From Granulibacter bethesdensis CGDNIH1 (lineage in GTDB: Bacteria; Pseudomonadota; Alphaproteobacteria; Acetobacterales; Acetobacteraceae), in NCBI RefSeq assembly GCF_000014285.2, contig NC_008343.2, forward strand, positions 1,390,501-1,454,500: a stretch of DNA of 64,000 nucleotides. The letters are read 5' to 3'. Position 1 is the first letter of the stretch; each line of letters starts with the position of its first letter. The notes below the pieces were generated by a model. That model was given only the letters and a program-made list of their open reading frames with translations. It made no database searches and was not told where the DNA came from. Below, piece after piece: positions 48,120 through 57,228 of the stretch. The translations under genes were made by a program, and so were the position numbers.

Positions 48120-50173
48120 TCCGCCGCACTCGGCAAGGCTGCCTGAGCAGTCTCATAGACCCGTACACACTCCGCCATGGTCGGGCTGGCACGGCTGACA
48201 GGGTCAGTCTGCCAGTAGCTGCTGATGGCATAGCTAACAGGGGCCGTGCTGATTGTTCCCTGAGCGGAAGGTCCGGAAGGATCGGTGCAGCCACGCACTG
48301 GCAGATCATCGATCACGGCAAAAGCCGGATTGACCTCGATCAGCCGCGCCCGAACGGCCTCAATCGTATCGTAGGGCAGCGGACGGTCGATCACGGCACT
48401 GAAAGCCCTCAGGATGCGCCAGTCATCCTTGGCATCCTTCAACGGATGCACGGCACGGTTGGCCTGCTGCACCCGGCCCTCTGTGTTCACATAAGTACCG
48501 TCTTTTTCAGTATAGGCCGCGCCGGGCAGGATCACATCAGCCCGTGCCGCGCTTTTATCGCCATGCGACCCCTGATAGACCACGAATGTATTTGCCCCGA
48601 TCCGGGCCGTGTCGAACTCGTCCGCACCCAGCAGCCAGAGCAGATCGACGCCACCATCCAACAGACGCGGCAATCCGTTTTCTCCGCCCGGCGGCACTGC
48701 GCCAAGCATCAACGCACCAGCACGTGATGCGGCAGTGTGCAGCACGTTGAAGCCATGCCAGCCAGCATTCAACGCCCCTACCTGATCGGCCAATGCCCAG
48801 CTTGCCGCCAGAATGGCAGCCCCATCAGGACGTGCCAGCGCCCCCTGCCCGACAATGATCATCGGCTTTTTTGCCGCGCGCAGGGTTTCGACGAATGCGA
48901 AATCCCCCGCTGATAGCGCCGACAGATCGGTCCCCAGCCAATCGACCTGATAAGTCAGGTCAAGCGATGCGCCGAAGGAAGCAATGGGAAGCTGGGTCGC
49001 CAGCCAGTGTTTGCGAATGCGTGCATTCAGAACCGGCGCCTCATGACGAGGATCGGTGCCAATCAACAGGATGGCATCAGCTTCTTCAATGCCGGCAATG
49101 GTCGAATTGAACAGGAAGAAATCACCACGGGACGCATCCAGCGCCGCACCATCCTGCCGACATTCGATCAGGGATGATCCTGCACCGGCCATCAGATCTT
49201 TCAATGCCACGATGCTTTCCGCATCGGCCAGATCACCGATCAGCGCGCCGATCCGTGCTCCATCCAGACCCTGCATACGGCTGGCAATAGCCTGAAAAGC
49301 CTCCTGCCAGTTGGCCTGCCGAAGAGTGCCGTTCTCCCGCACCCATGGCGTATCCAGACGACGACGACGCAGGCCATCCACCGCAAAACGGGATTTATCG
49401 GCCAGCCATTCCTCGTTCACATCCTCATTGATACGCGGCAACACCCGCATCACTTCCGGACCACGGGCGCACAGCACGATATTGGCCCCGACCGCATCCA
49501 TGACATCGATGCTGTCAGTCCTGTTCAGCTCCCAAGGACGAGCCGTAAAGGCGTACGGTTTCGAGGTCAGGGCACCAACCGGGCAGATATCGATCAGGTT
49601 ACCGGACAGCTCACTGGTCAGCGCTTTTTCAACATAGGTGCCGATCTCGACATTCTCCCCGCGGGAGGTAGCCCCCAGTTCCGGAACTCCGGCAATTTCC
49701 TGCGCAAAACGGACACAGCGTGTGCACTGGATGCAGCGCGTCATCACGGTTTTCACCAGCGGTCCAAGGTACTTGTCCTTCACCGCCCGCTTGTTTTCCT
49801 CAAAGCGGGAGTGATCCCGCCCGTAAGCAACGGATTGATCCTGAAGATCGCACTCTCCGCCCTGGTCACAGATCGGGCAATCGAGCGGATGGTTGATAAG
49901 CAGAAACTCCATCACACCGCGACGGCCACGACGGACCATCTCGCTGTCGGTTTTTACCACCATCCCATCAGCAACCGGCATCGCACAGGACGCCACCGGC
50001 TTCGGCGGCCCCTTTTCGATCTCGACCAGACACATCCGGCAGTTACCGGCCACAGACAGCCGGTCATGGTAACAGAAGCGCGGGATTTCCTTGCCGGCCA
50101 TCTCGCAGGCCTGCAAAACGTTGAACCCGGATGGAACCTCAAGCTCGGTGCCGTCGATTGTGACTTTCACCAT
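48116..50173 (-). CDS. nuoG: NADH-quinone oxidoreductase subunit G
   Basis: The 685-residue subunit holding clusters N1b, N4 and N5. The N-terminal ferredoxin domain has [18 protein letters not shown] and later [11 protein letters not shown]; the His-Cys4 region has [20 protein letters not shown]; and [20 protein letters not shown] supplies a 4Fe-4S site followed by [16 protein letters not shown]. The C-terminal molybdopterin-oxidoreductase-like domain is present but shorter than in E. coli (about 900 residues), the usual alphaproteobacterial size. It lies 5 bases downstream of nuoF. Confidence 0.96.
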   Translation of the reverse strand: MVKVTIDGTELEVPSGFNVLQACEMAGKEIPRFCYHDRLSVAGNCRMCLVEIEKGPPKPVASCAMPVADGMVVKTDSEMVRRGRRGVMEFLLINHPLDCPICDQGGECDLQDQSVAYGRDHSRFEENKRAVKDKYLGPLVKTVMTRCIQCTRCVRFAQEIAGVPELGATSRGENVEIGTYVEKALTSELSGNLIDICPVGALTSKPYAFTARPWELNRTDSIDVMDAVGANIVLCARGPEVMRVLPRINEDVNEEWLADKSRFAVDGLRRRRLDTPWVRENGTLRQANWQEAFQAIASRMQGLDGARIGALIGDLADAESIVALKDLMAGAGSSLIECRQDGAALDASRGDFFLFNSTIAGIEEADAILLIGTDPRHEAPVLNARIRKHWLATQLPIASFGASLDLTYQVDWLGTDLSALSAGDFAFVETLRAAKKPMIIVGQGALARPDGAAILAASWALADQVGALNAGWHGFNVLHTAASRAGALMLGAVPPGGENGLPRLLDGGVDLLWLLGADEFDTARIGANTFVVYQGSHGDKSAARADVILPGAAYTEKDGTYVNTEGRVQQANRAVHPLKDAKDDWRILRAFSAVIDRPLPYDTIEAVRARLIEVNPAFAVIDDLPVRGCTDPSGPSAQGTISTAPVSYAISSYWQTDPVSRASPTMAECVRVYETAQAALPSAAE

Positions 50174-50178
50174 GCTGA

Positions 50179-51495
50179 TTACTCCGCCGCCGCGGGAAGG
50201 TTGGGAACCGGCGCCCGACCGGGAACACGCTGTTTATAGGCGCGGATACGATCCTCGATGACCGGGCGGAAATGACGGATCAGCCCCTGAACCGGCCATG
50301 CGGCCGCATCGCCCAGCGCACAGATCGTATGACCCTCGACCTGTCGCGTCACCTGCTCCAGCATGTCGATCTCCTCGAGATCAGCGCGGCCTTCGACCAT
50401 GCGGTTCATGATCCTCATCATCCAACCCGTGCCTTCACGGCAGGGAGTGCACTGACCACAACTTTCATGCTTGTAGAAATGGCTGAGCCGAGCGATCGCC
50501 TTGATCACGTCGGTGGATTTGTCCATCACAATGACCGCAGCCGTGCCCAGCCCGCTGCGCTGTTCCCGCAGGCTGTCGAAATCCATCAGCACATCGTCGC
50601 AGATGCTCTTCGGCAGCAGCGGAACCGATGATCCACCGGGAATAACCGCCAGCAGATTATCCCAGCCGCCACGCACGCCCCCCGCATAACGCTCCAACAG
50701 CTCCCGCAGGGGAATGCCGAGTTCTTCCTCAACATTGCACGGCTTGTTCACATGGCCGGAGATGGAAAAGAGTTTTGTACCGCTATTCTTGGGCCGCCCC
50801 AGAGAGGCAAACCAGGCTCCGCCACGCCGAAGGATCGTCGGGCAAACAGCAATGCTTTCGACGTTATTCACCGTCGTCGGGCATCCATAAAGACCGACAC
50901 CAGCCGGGAAAGGCGGCTTCAGGCGTGGCATACCCTTCTTGCCTTCGATGCTTTCGATCAGCGCGGTTTCCTCACCGCAGATATAAGCACCAGCCCCGCG
51001 ATGGACGTACAGGTCGAAATCCCAGCCGCTGCCGCAGGCGTTTTTGCCGATCAGGCCAGCCTCATAAGCCTGATCAATAGCAGCCTGCAAGTGACAGGAT
51101 TCATTGTAAAATTCACCGCGCACATAAATATAAGCCGTATGCGCCCCCATCGCAAAGGCGGCGATCAAGCAGCCTTCAACCAGTTTATGAGGATCATGCC
51201 GCAGGATATCGCGATCCTTGCAGGTTCCCGGCTCGCTCTCATCGGCATTAACGACGAGGTAATGCGGACGGCCATCGGATTCCTTGGGCATGAAGCTCCA
51301 CTTCATACCGGTGGGGAAACCCGCGCCACCACGACCACGCAGACCGCTGATCTTGATGTCCTCGATAATGGCGTCGCGGCCTCGCGCCAGAATGGCTGCC
51401 GTGCCATCCCAGTCCCCGCGCGCCAGAGCGCCCTTCAGCCCCCAATCATGCTCGCCGTACAAATTCGTGAAGATGCGGTCGCGATCGTTCAGCAT
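50179..51495 (-). CDS. nuoF: NADH-quinone oxidoreductase subunit F (NADH/FMN-binding)
   Basis: Entry point for NADH electrons. The 438-residue subunit has the FMN/NADH loop [20 protein letters not shown] near residue 50, the glycine-rich [20 protein letters not shown] near 165-184, and the N3 cluster motif [19 protein letters not shown] near 340 with the fourth Cys in [16 protein letters not shown]. It is preceded by an unusual 139-base gap after nuoE, whereas most neighbouring nuo genes here overlap or nearly touch. Confidence 0.97.
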   Translation of the reverse strand: MLNDRDRIFTNLYGEHDWGLKGALARGDWDGTAAILARGRDAIIEDIKISGLRGRGGAGFPTGMKWSFMPKESDGRPHYLVVNADESEPGTCKDRDILRHDPHKLVEGCLIAAFAMGAHTAYIYVRGEFYNESCHLQAAIDQAYEAGLIGKNACGSGWDFDLYVHRGAGAYICGEETALIESIEGKKGMPRLKPPFPAGVGLYGCPTTVNNVESIAVCPTILRRGGAWFASLGRPKNSGTKLFSISGHVNKPCNVEEELGIPLRELLERYAGGVRGGWDNLLAVIPGGSSVPLLPKSICDDVLMDFDSLREQRSGLGTAAVIVMDKSTDVIKAIARLSHFYKHESCGQCTPCREGTGWMMRIMNRMVEGRADLEEIDMLEQVTRQVEGHTICALGDAAAWPVQGLIRHFRPVIEDRIRAYKQRVPGRAPVPNLPAAAE

Positions 51496-51634
51496 CGCCT
51501 GCCCTCAGCCGATAGAAGCCGGCGGTGTGGAACCGGCCCCATTTTACATACGACATACAATCCAGTTTCCGGCTGGAGAGAATGTCGGTCCTCACTCGCC
51601 GCGAAGCGGCAGATCAGTGTTCCATTCCGTGCGG
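51496..51634 (-). other. Intra-operon gap between nuoE and nuoF with hairpins
   Basis: The 139 bases hold no ORF. The minus-strand RNA can form GCCGC-TTC-GCGGC (51611-51599) and GCCGG...CCGGC closer to nuoF, with no T-run. An RNA-processing or stabilising element, or an internal promoter, is possible. Confidence 0.35.
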
Positions 51635-52318
51635 TCACTCCCCTGCTGCGGGCGGTGTATGATTGCCCTGCATCAGGGCTGAAGGCACGTCACGCAACGT
51701 TGTCGGGCCACCCTCCGGCGCGGAGTTCTGACGACCCGACATAGAGCCAGGTGTCGGGCGCTCCCCGCGGCGCAAGGCCTCCAGCAGAACGAGGGTCCGG
51801 GGACCATCCATATCCTCGTAATAATCGTCATCCACCTGCAGGATCGGTGCATTGACGCAGGCGCCAAGACATTCGACCTCCGTCATGGTGAACATGCCAT
51901 CCTCACTGGTTTCGCCCCAGCCCTGGATACCCGTCGCCGAACGGCAGGCCGCTACGACCTCATCCGAGCCACGCAGCCAGCACGGTGTGGTCGTGCAGAG
52001 CTGAAGATGATGACGCCCCACCGGCCGGGTATTGTACATGAAGTAGAAAGTCGCTACCTCATAAACCCGGATCGGCGCCATCCCAAGACGGCGCGCGATC
52101 TCATCCATCGCCGCACGGGGAATCCATGCACTGCCGGTCTCACGCCCCATCTGCCGCTGTGCCAGATCCAGCAGTGGCATTACCGCGCTCGCCCTGCGGG
52201 CTGGCGGGTACTTGGCCAGGATGATCTCTATGCGTTGCTCGCTCTGCACATCGAACGAGAATTCCGCAGGCTGCCAGGGCTCGCGCCCGACATCACTGCC
52301 TCCGTTGACGTCCGCCAT
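51635..52318 (-). CDS. nuoE: NADH-quinone oxidoreductase subunit E
   Basis: The 227-residue thioredoxin-like subunit with the 2Fe-2S cluster N1a. Its ligands are visible as LCTTTPCWLRG (first two Cys, about residue 107-112) and VECLGACVNAPIL (second two Cys, about residue 149-153). The N-terminal helical part includes LDLAQRQMGRETGSAWIP. The C-terminal 40 residues beyond the fold are Ser/Pro-rich and variable. Its ATG overlaps the nuoD stop by one base (TGATG). Confidence 0.96.
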   Translation of the reverse strand: MADVNGGSDVGREPWQPAEFSFDVQSEQRIEIILAKYPPARRASAVMPLLDLAQRQMGRETGSAWIPRAAMDEIARRLGMAPIRVYEVATFYFMYNTRPVGRHHLQLCTTTPCWLRGSDEVVAACRSATGIQGWGETSEDGMFTMTEVECLGACVNAPILQVDDDYYEDMDGPRTLVLLEALRRGERPTPGSMSGRQNSAPEGGPTTLRDVPSALMQGNHTPPAAGE

Positions 52319-53520
52319 CAGCGGTCCACCTCACCGAACACAAGATCAAGCGAGCCAATGATCACCACCGCATCCGCCAGCATATGGCGATGGGCCATGA
52401 CATCGATCGCCTGCAAATGAGCAAAACCGGTCGGGCGGATTTTGCAGCGATAAGGGCGGTTGCTGCCATCCGAGACCAGATACACACCGAACTCCCCTTT
52501 CGGGCTCTCCACCGCCGTATAAGTGGCTCCCTCTGGAACGTGATAGCCTTCCGTATAAAGCTTGAAGTGATGGATCAGAGCTTCCATCGACCGCTTCATC
52601 TCGGCGCGAGGGGGTGGCGTGATCTTGTGATCCTGCACCTTGATCGGGCCGGGGCGGATTTTCCCCAGGCACTGCTTTACGATGCGCACGCTTTGCCGCA
52701 TCTCCTCGACCCGCACCAGATAGCGGTCATAGCAGTCGCCATTACGACCGACCGGAACCTCGAAATCAACGTCGGCATATTTGTCGTAGGGCTGGGACTT
52801 GCGCAGATCCCACGGAATGCCGCTGGCACGGATACAGGGACCGCTGAAACCCCAGGCCAGTGCCTGTTCCGGCGTCATACGACCGATATCAACCACCCGC
52901 TGCTTCCAGATGCGGTTATCGCTCAGCAGACCGGCCATATCATCGATAAAGGCCGGGAATTTTTCGGTCCAGTCGGCAATGCGGTCGGTCAGACCTGCCG
53001 GCAGATCCTTTGCCACCCCACCGGGACGGAAATAATTGGCATGGAATCGGGCGCCTGATACCGCCTCGTGGAATTCCAGCAGCTTTTCACGCTCTTCGTG
53101 TCCCCACAGCACTGGCGTCATCGCACCGCCATCGAGCGCATAAGTGGTGAGGTTGAGCAAATGGTTCAGGATGCGCGTGATTTCCGCAAACATCGTGCGG
53201 ATCCACTGTGCACGCTCTGGTGCGGTGATTCCCAGCAGCTTCTCTGTTGCTAAAGCGAAGGCATGCTCCTCGCACATTGGCGAGACGTAATCGAGCCGGT
53301 CGAAATAAGGCAGGGCCTGAAGATAGGATTTGTATTCGATCAGCTTCTCGGTACCACGATGCAGCAGGCCGATATGCGGATCGGCACGCTCCACCACCTC
53401 GCCATCCAATTCCAGCACCAGACGCAGCACGCCATGGGCGGCAGGATGTTGCGGGCCAAAATTGATAGCGTGGCTATCGATTTCAACAACACGGCCCTGC
53501 TTCTGGACGGTCTCGCTCAT
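52318..53520 (-). CDS. nuoD: NADH-quinone oxidoreductase subunit D
   Basis: The 49-kDa-type subunit (400 residues) that forms the quinone pocket. It has [23 protein letters not shown] with the quinone-contacting His, [40 protein letters not shown] with the conserved Tyr/His region, [13 protein letters not shown], and the invariant end [11 protein letters not shown]. It overlaps nuoC by 4 bases and nuoE by one. NuoC and NuoD are separate here, not fused as in E. coli. Confidence 0.98.
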   Translation of the reverse strand: MSETVQKQGRVVEIDSHAINFGPQHPAAHGVLRLVLELDGEVVERADPHIGLLHRGTEKLIEYKSYLQALPYFDRLDYVSPMCEEHAFALATEKLLGITAPERAQWIRTMFAEITRILNHLLNLTTYALDGGAMTPVLWGHEEREKLLEFHEAVSGARFHANYFRPGGVAKDLPAGLTDRIADWTEKFPAFIDDMAGLLSDNRIWKQRVVDIGRMTPEQALAWGFSGPCIRASGIPWDLRKSQPYDKYADVDFEVPVGRNGDCYDRYLVRVEEMRQSVRIVKQCLGKIRPGPIKVQDHKITPPPRAEMKRSMEALIHHFKLYTEGYHVPEGATYTAVESPKGEFGVYLVSDGSNRPYRCKIRPTGFAHLQAIDVMAHRHMLADAVVIIGSLDLVFGEVDR

Positions 53521-54152
53521 CGCTTCGCCTCCTCCGTCACGACCGGTTGCGGCGGAGTGATGCCGATGGATGCTTTTTCATCACCGGGCAGAGTCGTCAT
53601 TCCTTCCCACGGAGACAGGAAGTCGAAATTACGAAAATCCTGAGTCAGCTTCACCGGCTCATACACGACCTGCCGTCGTTCTTCATCCCAGCGGAGTTCG
53701 ACATAACCGGTCAGCGGGAAGTCTTTCCGCAGCGGATGCCCCTCAAACCCATAATCCGTCAGGATACGCCGGTGGTCGGGCTGGCCGGAGAACAGGATGC
53801 CGAACAGATCCCAGGTCTCACGCTCGAACCAGGTCGCCACGGGCCAGATTGTGTGGACCGAAGGCACCGGCACGCCATCATCCGTTCCCACGATCATGCG
53901 GATTCGATGATTCAGGGATATTGAAAGCAGATTATAGACAACATCAAAGCGCGGAGAGCGTGAAGGCCAGTCGACCCCGCATACATCCATCAGCTGCTGG
54001 CACAAGAAACGCGGATCATCCCGTAAGGTCAGTGCCACTGCCTCAAGCTGATCGCGTGTAACCTCGACGACCACCTCATTTTTTTCCAGCTGCGCACGTG
54101 TCACGCCATGAATGGCAGAGAGAGAATCCAGCAATTGAGATTGATCAGCCAC
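53517..54152 (-). CDS. nuoC: NADH-quinone oxidoreductase subunit C
   Basis: The 30-kDa-type subunit, 211 residues. I start it at a GTG at 54152 ([16 protein letters not shown]), which overlaps the nuoB stop by 8 bases. The frame stays open to 54320, but that upstream part runs antisense-free within nuoB and has no family similarity. Motifs are [64 protein letters not shown], the family signature, and a terminal segment continuing 40 residues. The family is certain and the GTG start is well supported by context. Confidence 0.94.
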   Translation of the reverse strand: MADQSQLLDSLSAIHGVTRAQLEKNEVVVEVTRDQLEAVALTLRDDPRFLCQQLMDVCGVDWPSRSPRFDVVYNLLSISLNHRIRMIVGTDDGVPVPSVHTIWPVATWFERETWDLFGILFSGQPDHRRILTDYGFEGHPLRKDFPLTGYVELRWDEERRQVVYEPVKLTQDFRNFDFLSPWEGMTTLPGDEKASIGITPPQPVVTEEAKR

Positions 54153-54729
54153 GGAGAATGGTTCCCGTCCGGCGAATTTTCTTCTGAAGCTGCATGATGC
54201 CATACACCAGAGCCTCCGCAGTCGGCGGACAGCCCGGCACATAGACATCGACAGGCACGATCCGGTCGCAGCCCCGCACCACTGAGTAGGAATAGTGGTA
54301 ATAGCCGCCACCATTGGCACAGGAACCCATGCTGATCACCCAGCGCGGTTCGGGCATCTGATCATAGACCCTACGCAGGGCGGGGGCCATTTTATTTGTC
54401 AGGGTTCCTGCCACAATCATCACGTCGCTCTGGCGGGGGGAAGCGCGAGGAATAACCCCGAAGCGATCCAGATCATAACGCGGCATGTAGGCGTGGATCA
54501 TTTCCACTGCACAGCAAGCCAGACCGAAGGTCATCGGCCAGAGACTGCCTGTGCGCGCCCAATTCACCAGCTTGTCGAGATTGGCGACCACAAAGCCCTT
54601 ATCCGCCATCTCTCCCGTGATACCACGCAGCACGGCCTCCTGCCCCGGCCCGGGCGGCAAAGCCTCCCTGTTCCAGAGCATCGCCTCATCTGCTGTCGGA
54701 GCATGGGCGGAAGGATACTGGCTCTGCAT
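54145..54729 (-). CDS. nuoB: NADH-quinone oxidoreductase subunit B
   Basis: The 194-residue subunit that holds the terminal 4Fe-4S cluster N2, which reduces quinone. Ligands are in [15 protein letters not shown] (tandem Cys), [19 protein letters not shown] and [17 protein letters not shown]. The [23 protein letters not shown] stretch is typical. It lies 6 bases after nuoA and overlaps nuoC. Confidence 0.98.
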   Translation of the reverse strand: MQSQYPSAHAPTADEAMLWNREALPPGPGQEAVLRGITGEMADKGFVVANLDKLVNWARTGSLWPMTFGLACCAVEMIHAYMPRYDLDRFGVIPRASPRQSDVMIVAGTLTNKMAPALRRVYDQMPEPRWVISMGSCANGGGYYHYSYSVVRGCDRIVPVDVYVPGCPPTAEALVYGIMQLQKKIRRTGTILRG

Positions 54730-54735
54730 GATGCT

Positions 54736-55101
54736 TTACTCCCACTCCAGCGCGCCTTTGCGCCATTCATAGATGAAGCCGACAGTCAGAACGCCCAGAA
54801 AGCCCATCATGGAGAAAAAGCCGAACATGCCAATCCGGGAAAGGCTGACTGCCCATGGGAACAGAAATGCCACTTCCAGATCGAAAATGATGAACAGAAT
54901 CGCCACAAGATAATACCGCACATCGAAGCGACTGCGAGCATCATCAAAGGCATCGAAGCCGCACTCATAAGGCGCAAGCTTTTCAGCATAGGGTTTCTGC
55001 CGTGCCGCCAGATAGGAACCACCGACCATGGCGCAGGCAATGACCGTAGCAATCCCGATAAAAACCAGAATCGGAAAATATTCTGTCAGCACAGGCTGCA
55101 T
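54736..55101 (-). CDS. nuoA: NADH-quinone oxidoreductase subunit A
   Basis: Three-helix, 121-residue subunit, first gene of the complex I operon. The loop [44 protein letters not shown] is diagnostic, including the conserved Cys of the switch loop near the quinone site. The operon promoter must lie in the 223 bases between this start and the tRNA-Asp gene, but I find no strong hexamer pair. That gap contains a hairpin with ATCCCC (55247-55252) and GGGGAT (55266-55271). Confidence 0.97.
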   Translation of the reverse strand: MQPVLTEYFPILVFIGIATVIACAMVGGSYLAARQKPYAEKLAPYECGFDAFDDARSRFDVRYYLVAILFIIFDLEVAFLFPWAVSLSRIGMFGFFSMMGFLGVLTVGFIYEWRKGALEWE

Positions 55102-55324
55102 AGGACATCATCCCTTCCGAAGGCCGTGGAAGCGTGGCCATCGAGATTTCTCAGTGTTGGAGGCAATACGGAAACACCACTGCCTCGATAGAAAAGGTTT
55201 ATCGCACCGCGCCACACATCGCAACGGAGCAAACCTAACTAACACCATCCCCGTCCAGATAAGAGGGGGATCAAAAGATTAAGTTATTTTTTAATTTTGC
55301 TGAAAGCTCGCCATCAAACGAAAA

Positions 55325-55401
<77 letters not shown>

Positions 55402-55418
55402 GCAACAGCGAGGGGCGC

Positions 55419-55447
55419 TTCCTACGCTTTGATGGCCCCATCGTCAA
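55419..55447 (-). promoter_or_regulatory. Promoter of tRNA-Asp copy 1
   Basis: Minus strand TTGACG (55447-55442), 17-base spacer, TAGGAA (55424-55419), 18 bases before the tRNA. The same hexamers and spacing precede copy 2 although the spacer sequence differs, which supports function. Confidence 0.75.
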
Positions 55448-55536
55448 GCGCATGGACACAGAAAATATGTATGCCACGATGGCGTCCTCCTCTTCACCCC
55501 ATGAATAAGAGTTATGACTGCGCGTAACCCCTGAAC

Positions 55537-56304
55537 TCACCCCTTGCGGTTGATGGAACGCAGCGCACGCCGACAGATTCTGGCCGTAGCAAGACCCGCA
55601 CTTTCAGCGCTCCATTGCGCACACAGGGACCGAACCCAGTCAGGCTGGTCCTTGCTGGCATCATTGAGCCAATTTCCAACAGAATCCTGCACATAAGGTG
55701 CCGGATCGGCACGCAATGGCTGAAGAACAGGCAATGCCTTTCCGGGACATTGCCGCAAAGCACGGAGATGGGAGCACCACACCCCACGCGGCCGGGTGGC
55801 TTCACTGGCAAAGCGTCGCAGGCGTTCGGAAGAGTCCGTCGTCCACCCGGCCAATAATGCAAGAGCATGATCAAGGTCTGCGGCGATATGAGGCCGGACC
55901 GCCATCCATGCCCATTCCCGAACACCGAAATGATGATCATCGGCAAAGGGTCGAATCATCGCTAAACGCTCCGCAAGAGTTTGTCCTGCTGCCACGCCCA
56001 CCATGAAACACGCCCAACCGCGCACAGTGTCCGAGGAATGGTTCCGCAGAATATCCAGCCCAGCCATGCCGTTATGCTCAAAGATCAGACTGGCCGCCAA
56101 TGCCATGCGGCGCAAAATTCCTTCTTCTTCCTCACGCTGCATTTTCAGAATGGCATCAGGCCCAATAGCAGGAAACACTTGGGACAGCAGGGAGGCAAAA
56201 TTAACACTCAAACACTCGGAGAGCGTCGTGGCTTCAATGGTACCTGCATTCAGCAAAGCGAGGCGGGCAGGCTCAATCACTGCAACACGCGGCACGGCGC
56301 TCAC
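55537..56304 (-). CDS. DNA alkylation repair family protein (AlkC/AlkD-like HEAT repeats)
   Basis: A 255-residue all-helical protein. The HEAT-like repeats include RNHSSDTVRGWACFMVGV, FADDHHFGVREWAWMAVRPHI, and the family stretch SERLRRFASEATRPRGVWCSHL followed by LQPLRADPAPYVQDSVGNWLNDASKDQPDWV, which I recognise from the AlkC-type DNA alkylation repair proteins (flipping-free glycosylase fold). It probably excises N3- or N7-alkylpurines, but catalytic competence cannot be judged. It lies between two identical tRNA-Asp genes and starts 23 bases after the terminator of copy 2, so it may have its own promoter in that short space. Confidence 0.75.
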   Translation of the reverse strand: MSAVPRVAVIEPARLALLNAGTIEATTLSECLSVNFASLLSQVFPAIGPDAILKMQREEEEGILRRMALAASLIFEHNGMAGLDILRNHSSDTVRGWACFMVGVAAGQTLAERLAMIRPFADDHHFGVREWAWMAVRPHIAADLDHALALLAGWTTDSSERLRRFASEATRPRGVWCSHLRALRQCPGKALPVLQPLRADPAPYVQDSVGNWLNDASKDQPDWVRSLCAQWSAESAGLATARICRRALRSINRKG

Positions 56305-56327
56305 CCTTCAATAGCCAAAGGCACATC

Positions 56328-56366
56328 AAAAAAGCCCGCAAAGATGGCATGACCATCCTGACGGGC
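56328..56366 (-). terminator. Intrinsic terminator after tRNA-Asp copy 2
   Basis: Minus-strand RNA folds GCCCG (56366-56362) with CGGGC (56338-56334) and an inner GATGG/CCATC helix (56357-56353 with 56347-56343), then six T. It lies 30 bases past the tRNA end. Confidence 0.8.
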
Positions 56367-56396
56367 ACCAGATCCTATCAAGAAAAAATGAGAAAC

Positions 56397-56473
<77 letters not shown>

Positions 56474-56489
56474 GCAACAGCGAGGCCGG

Positions 56490-56518
56490 TTCCTACAGGC
56501 TGCCGATGCTGCCGTCAA
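56490..56518 (-). promoter_or_regulatory. Promoter of tRNA-Asp copy 2
   Basis: Minus strand TTGACG (56518-56513), 17-base spacer, TAGGAA (56495-56490). Matches the promoter of copy 1 exactly in hexamers and spacing. Confidence 0.75.
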
Positions 56519-56585
56519 ACCCTTCCGGATCAAAGTTCTGGGGATAACTCCAGATAATCCGGATGCAGACAGCACCATAAACCTA

Positions 56586-56660
56586 TGGTGGGCGGTGACG
56601 GGATCGAACCGCCGACCCTCTCGGTGTAAACGAGACGCTCTACCTCTGAGCTAACCGCCC
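56586..56660 (-). tRNA. tRNA-Val (TAC)
   Basis: A 75-base gene with encoded CCA. The anticodon loop is TTTACAC (anticodon TAC), the acceptor GGGCGGT pairs with ACCGCCC-type end, and the T-loop is GGTTCGATCCC. A candidate promoter, TAGACC-N17-TATAGG, lies at 56677-56705 on the minus strand. Confidence 0.96.
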
Positions 56661-56676
56661 TGACCTCAGTGAGCGC

Positions 56677-56705
56677 CCTATAAACCGATGCACGCGCACG
56701 GTCTA
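56677..56705 (-). promoter_or_regulatory. Candidate tRNA-Val promoter
   Basis: Minus strand TAGACC (56705-56700) and TATAGG (56682-56677), 17 bases apart, 16 bases before the tRNA 5' end. Confidence 0.5.
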
Positions 56706-56747
56706 CTGCTTCGACAGCAGGAAACGGAAATCGGCCAGGTAAAATCC

Positions 56748-57041
56748 TTATTCCCCTGAAGAATCCTGCTCGTTCAAAGCATCTTTCAGTGTTTTTCCAG
56801 CCTTGAAACGTACCGACAAGGCAGGCGGAATCGCTATTTCTTCTCCGGTGCGTGGATTCCGCCCGACAGATGCCTTGCGGGAGGCTACGGAAAACGAGCC
56901 AAACCCCACCAGCCGGACTTCCTCATGACGCTTCAAAGCAGACTCGATGCTGCCCAGAACCGCATCAACCGCCTGTGCGGCCCGGCTACGCGGAAGCTCA
57001 AGCTCATCGGCAACTGCCGTGATCAATTCCATTTTGTTCAA
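56748..57041 (-). CDS. hup: DNA-binding protein HU
   Basis: A 97-residue nucleoid protein that bends DNA as a dimer. It starts with a TTG codon at 57041, giving MNKMELITAVADEL, the exact HU beginning; AGGGG lies 8 bases upstream of it. The dimer helices are followed by VRLVGFGSFSVASRKASVGRNPRTGEEIAIP, which includes the beta-arm tip RNPRTG, and SVRFKAGKTLKDALN. It is separated from lon by a strong terminator, with its own promoter at 57083-57111. HU rather than IHF is clear from length and arm sequence. Confidence 0.95.
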   Translation of the reverse strand: MNKMELITAVADELELPRSRAAQAVDAVLGSIESALKRHEEVRLVGFGSFSVASRKASVGRNPRTGEEIAIPPALSVRFKAGKTLKDALNEQDSSGE

Positions 57042-57082
57042 CGTCAGTCCCCTGCCCCGCGTGACGATAAAAGCCGGTCGGC

Positions 57083-57111
57083 AATTAAAGGATCCGCTTT
57101 TATGCCGTCAA
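57083..57111 (-). promoter_or_regulatory. hup promoter
   Basis: Minus strand TTGACG (57111-57106), 17-base spacer, TTAATT (57088-57083), giving a leader of about 35 bases before the TTG start of hup. Confidence 0.65.
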
Positions 57112-57176
57112 CGTAACAGAGAGTCGCCAAAGTGCAAAAAGTGAAAATTCATCCCTCTGCCTGATCCTCAGATATA

Positions 57177-57206
57177 AAAAAGGGGAGCGGTGCTCCACTC
57201 CCCTTT
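57177..57206 (-). terminator. Intrinsic terminator after lon
   Basis: AAAAGGGGAG and CTCCCCTTTT form a 10-bp stem around a 10-base loop that contains an alternative GGAGC/GCTCC pairing, with A- and T-tracts on both sides. It lies 22 bases past the lon stop. Confidence 0.85.
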
Positions 57207-57228
57207 TCCGAAACCAACAAGCCGTCAA

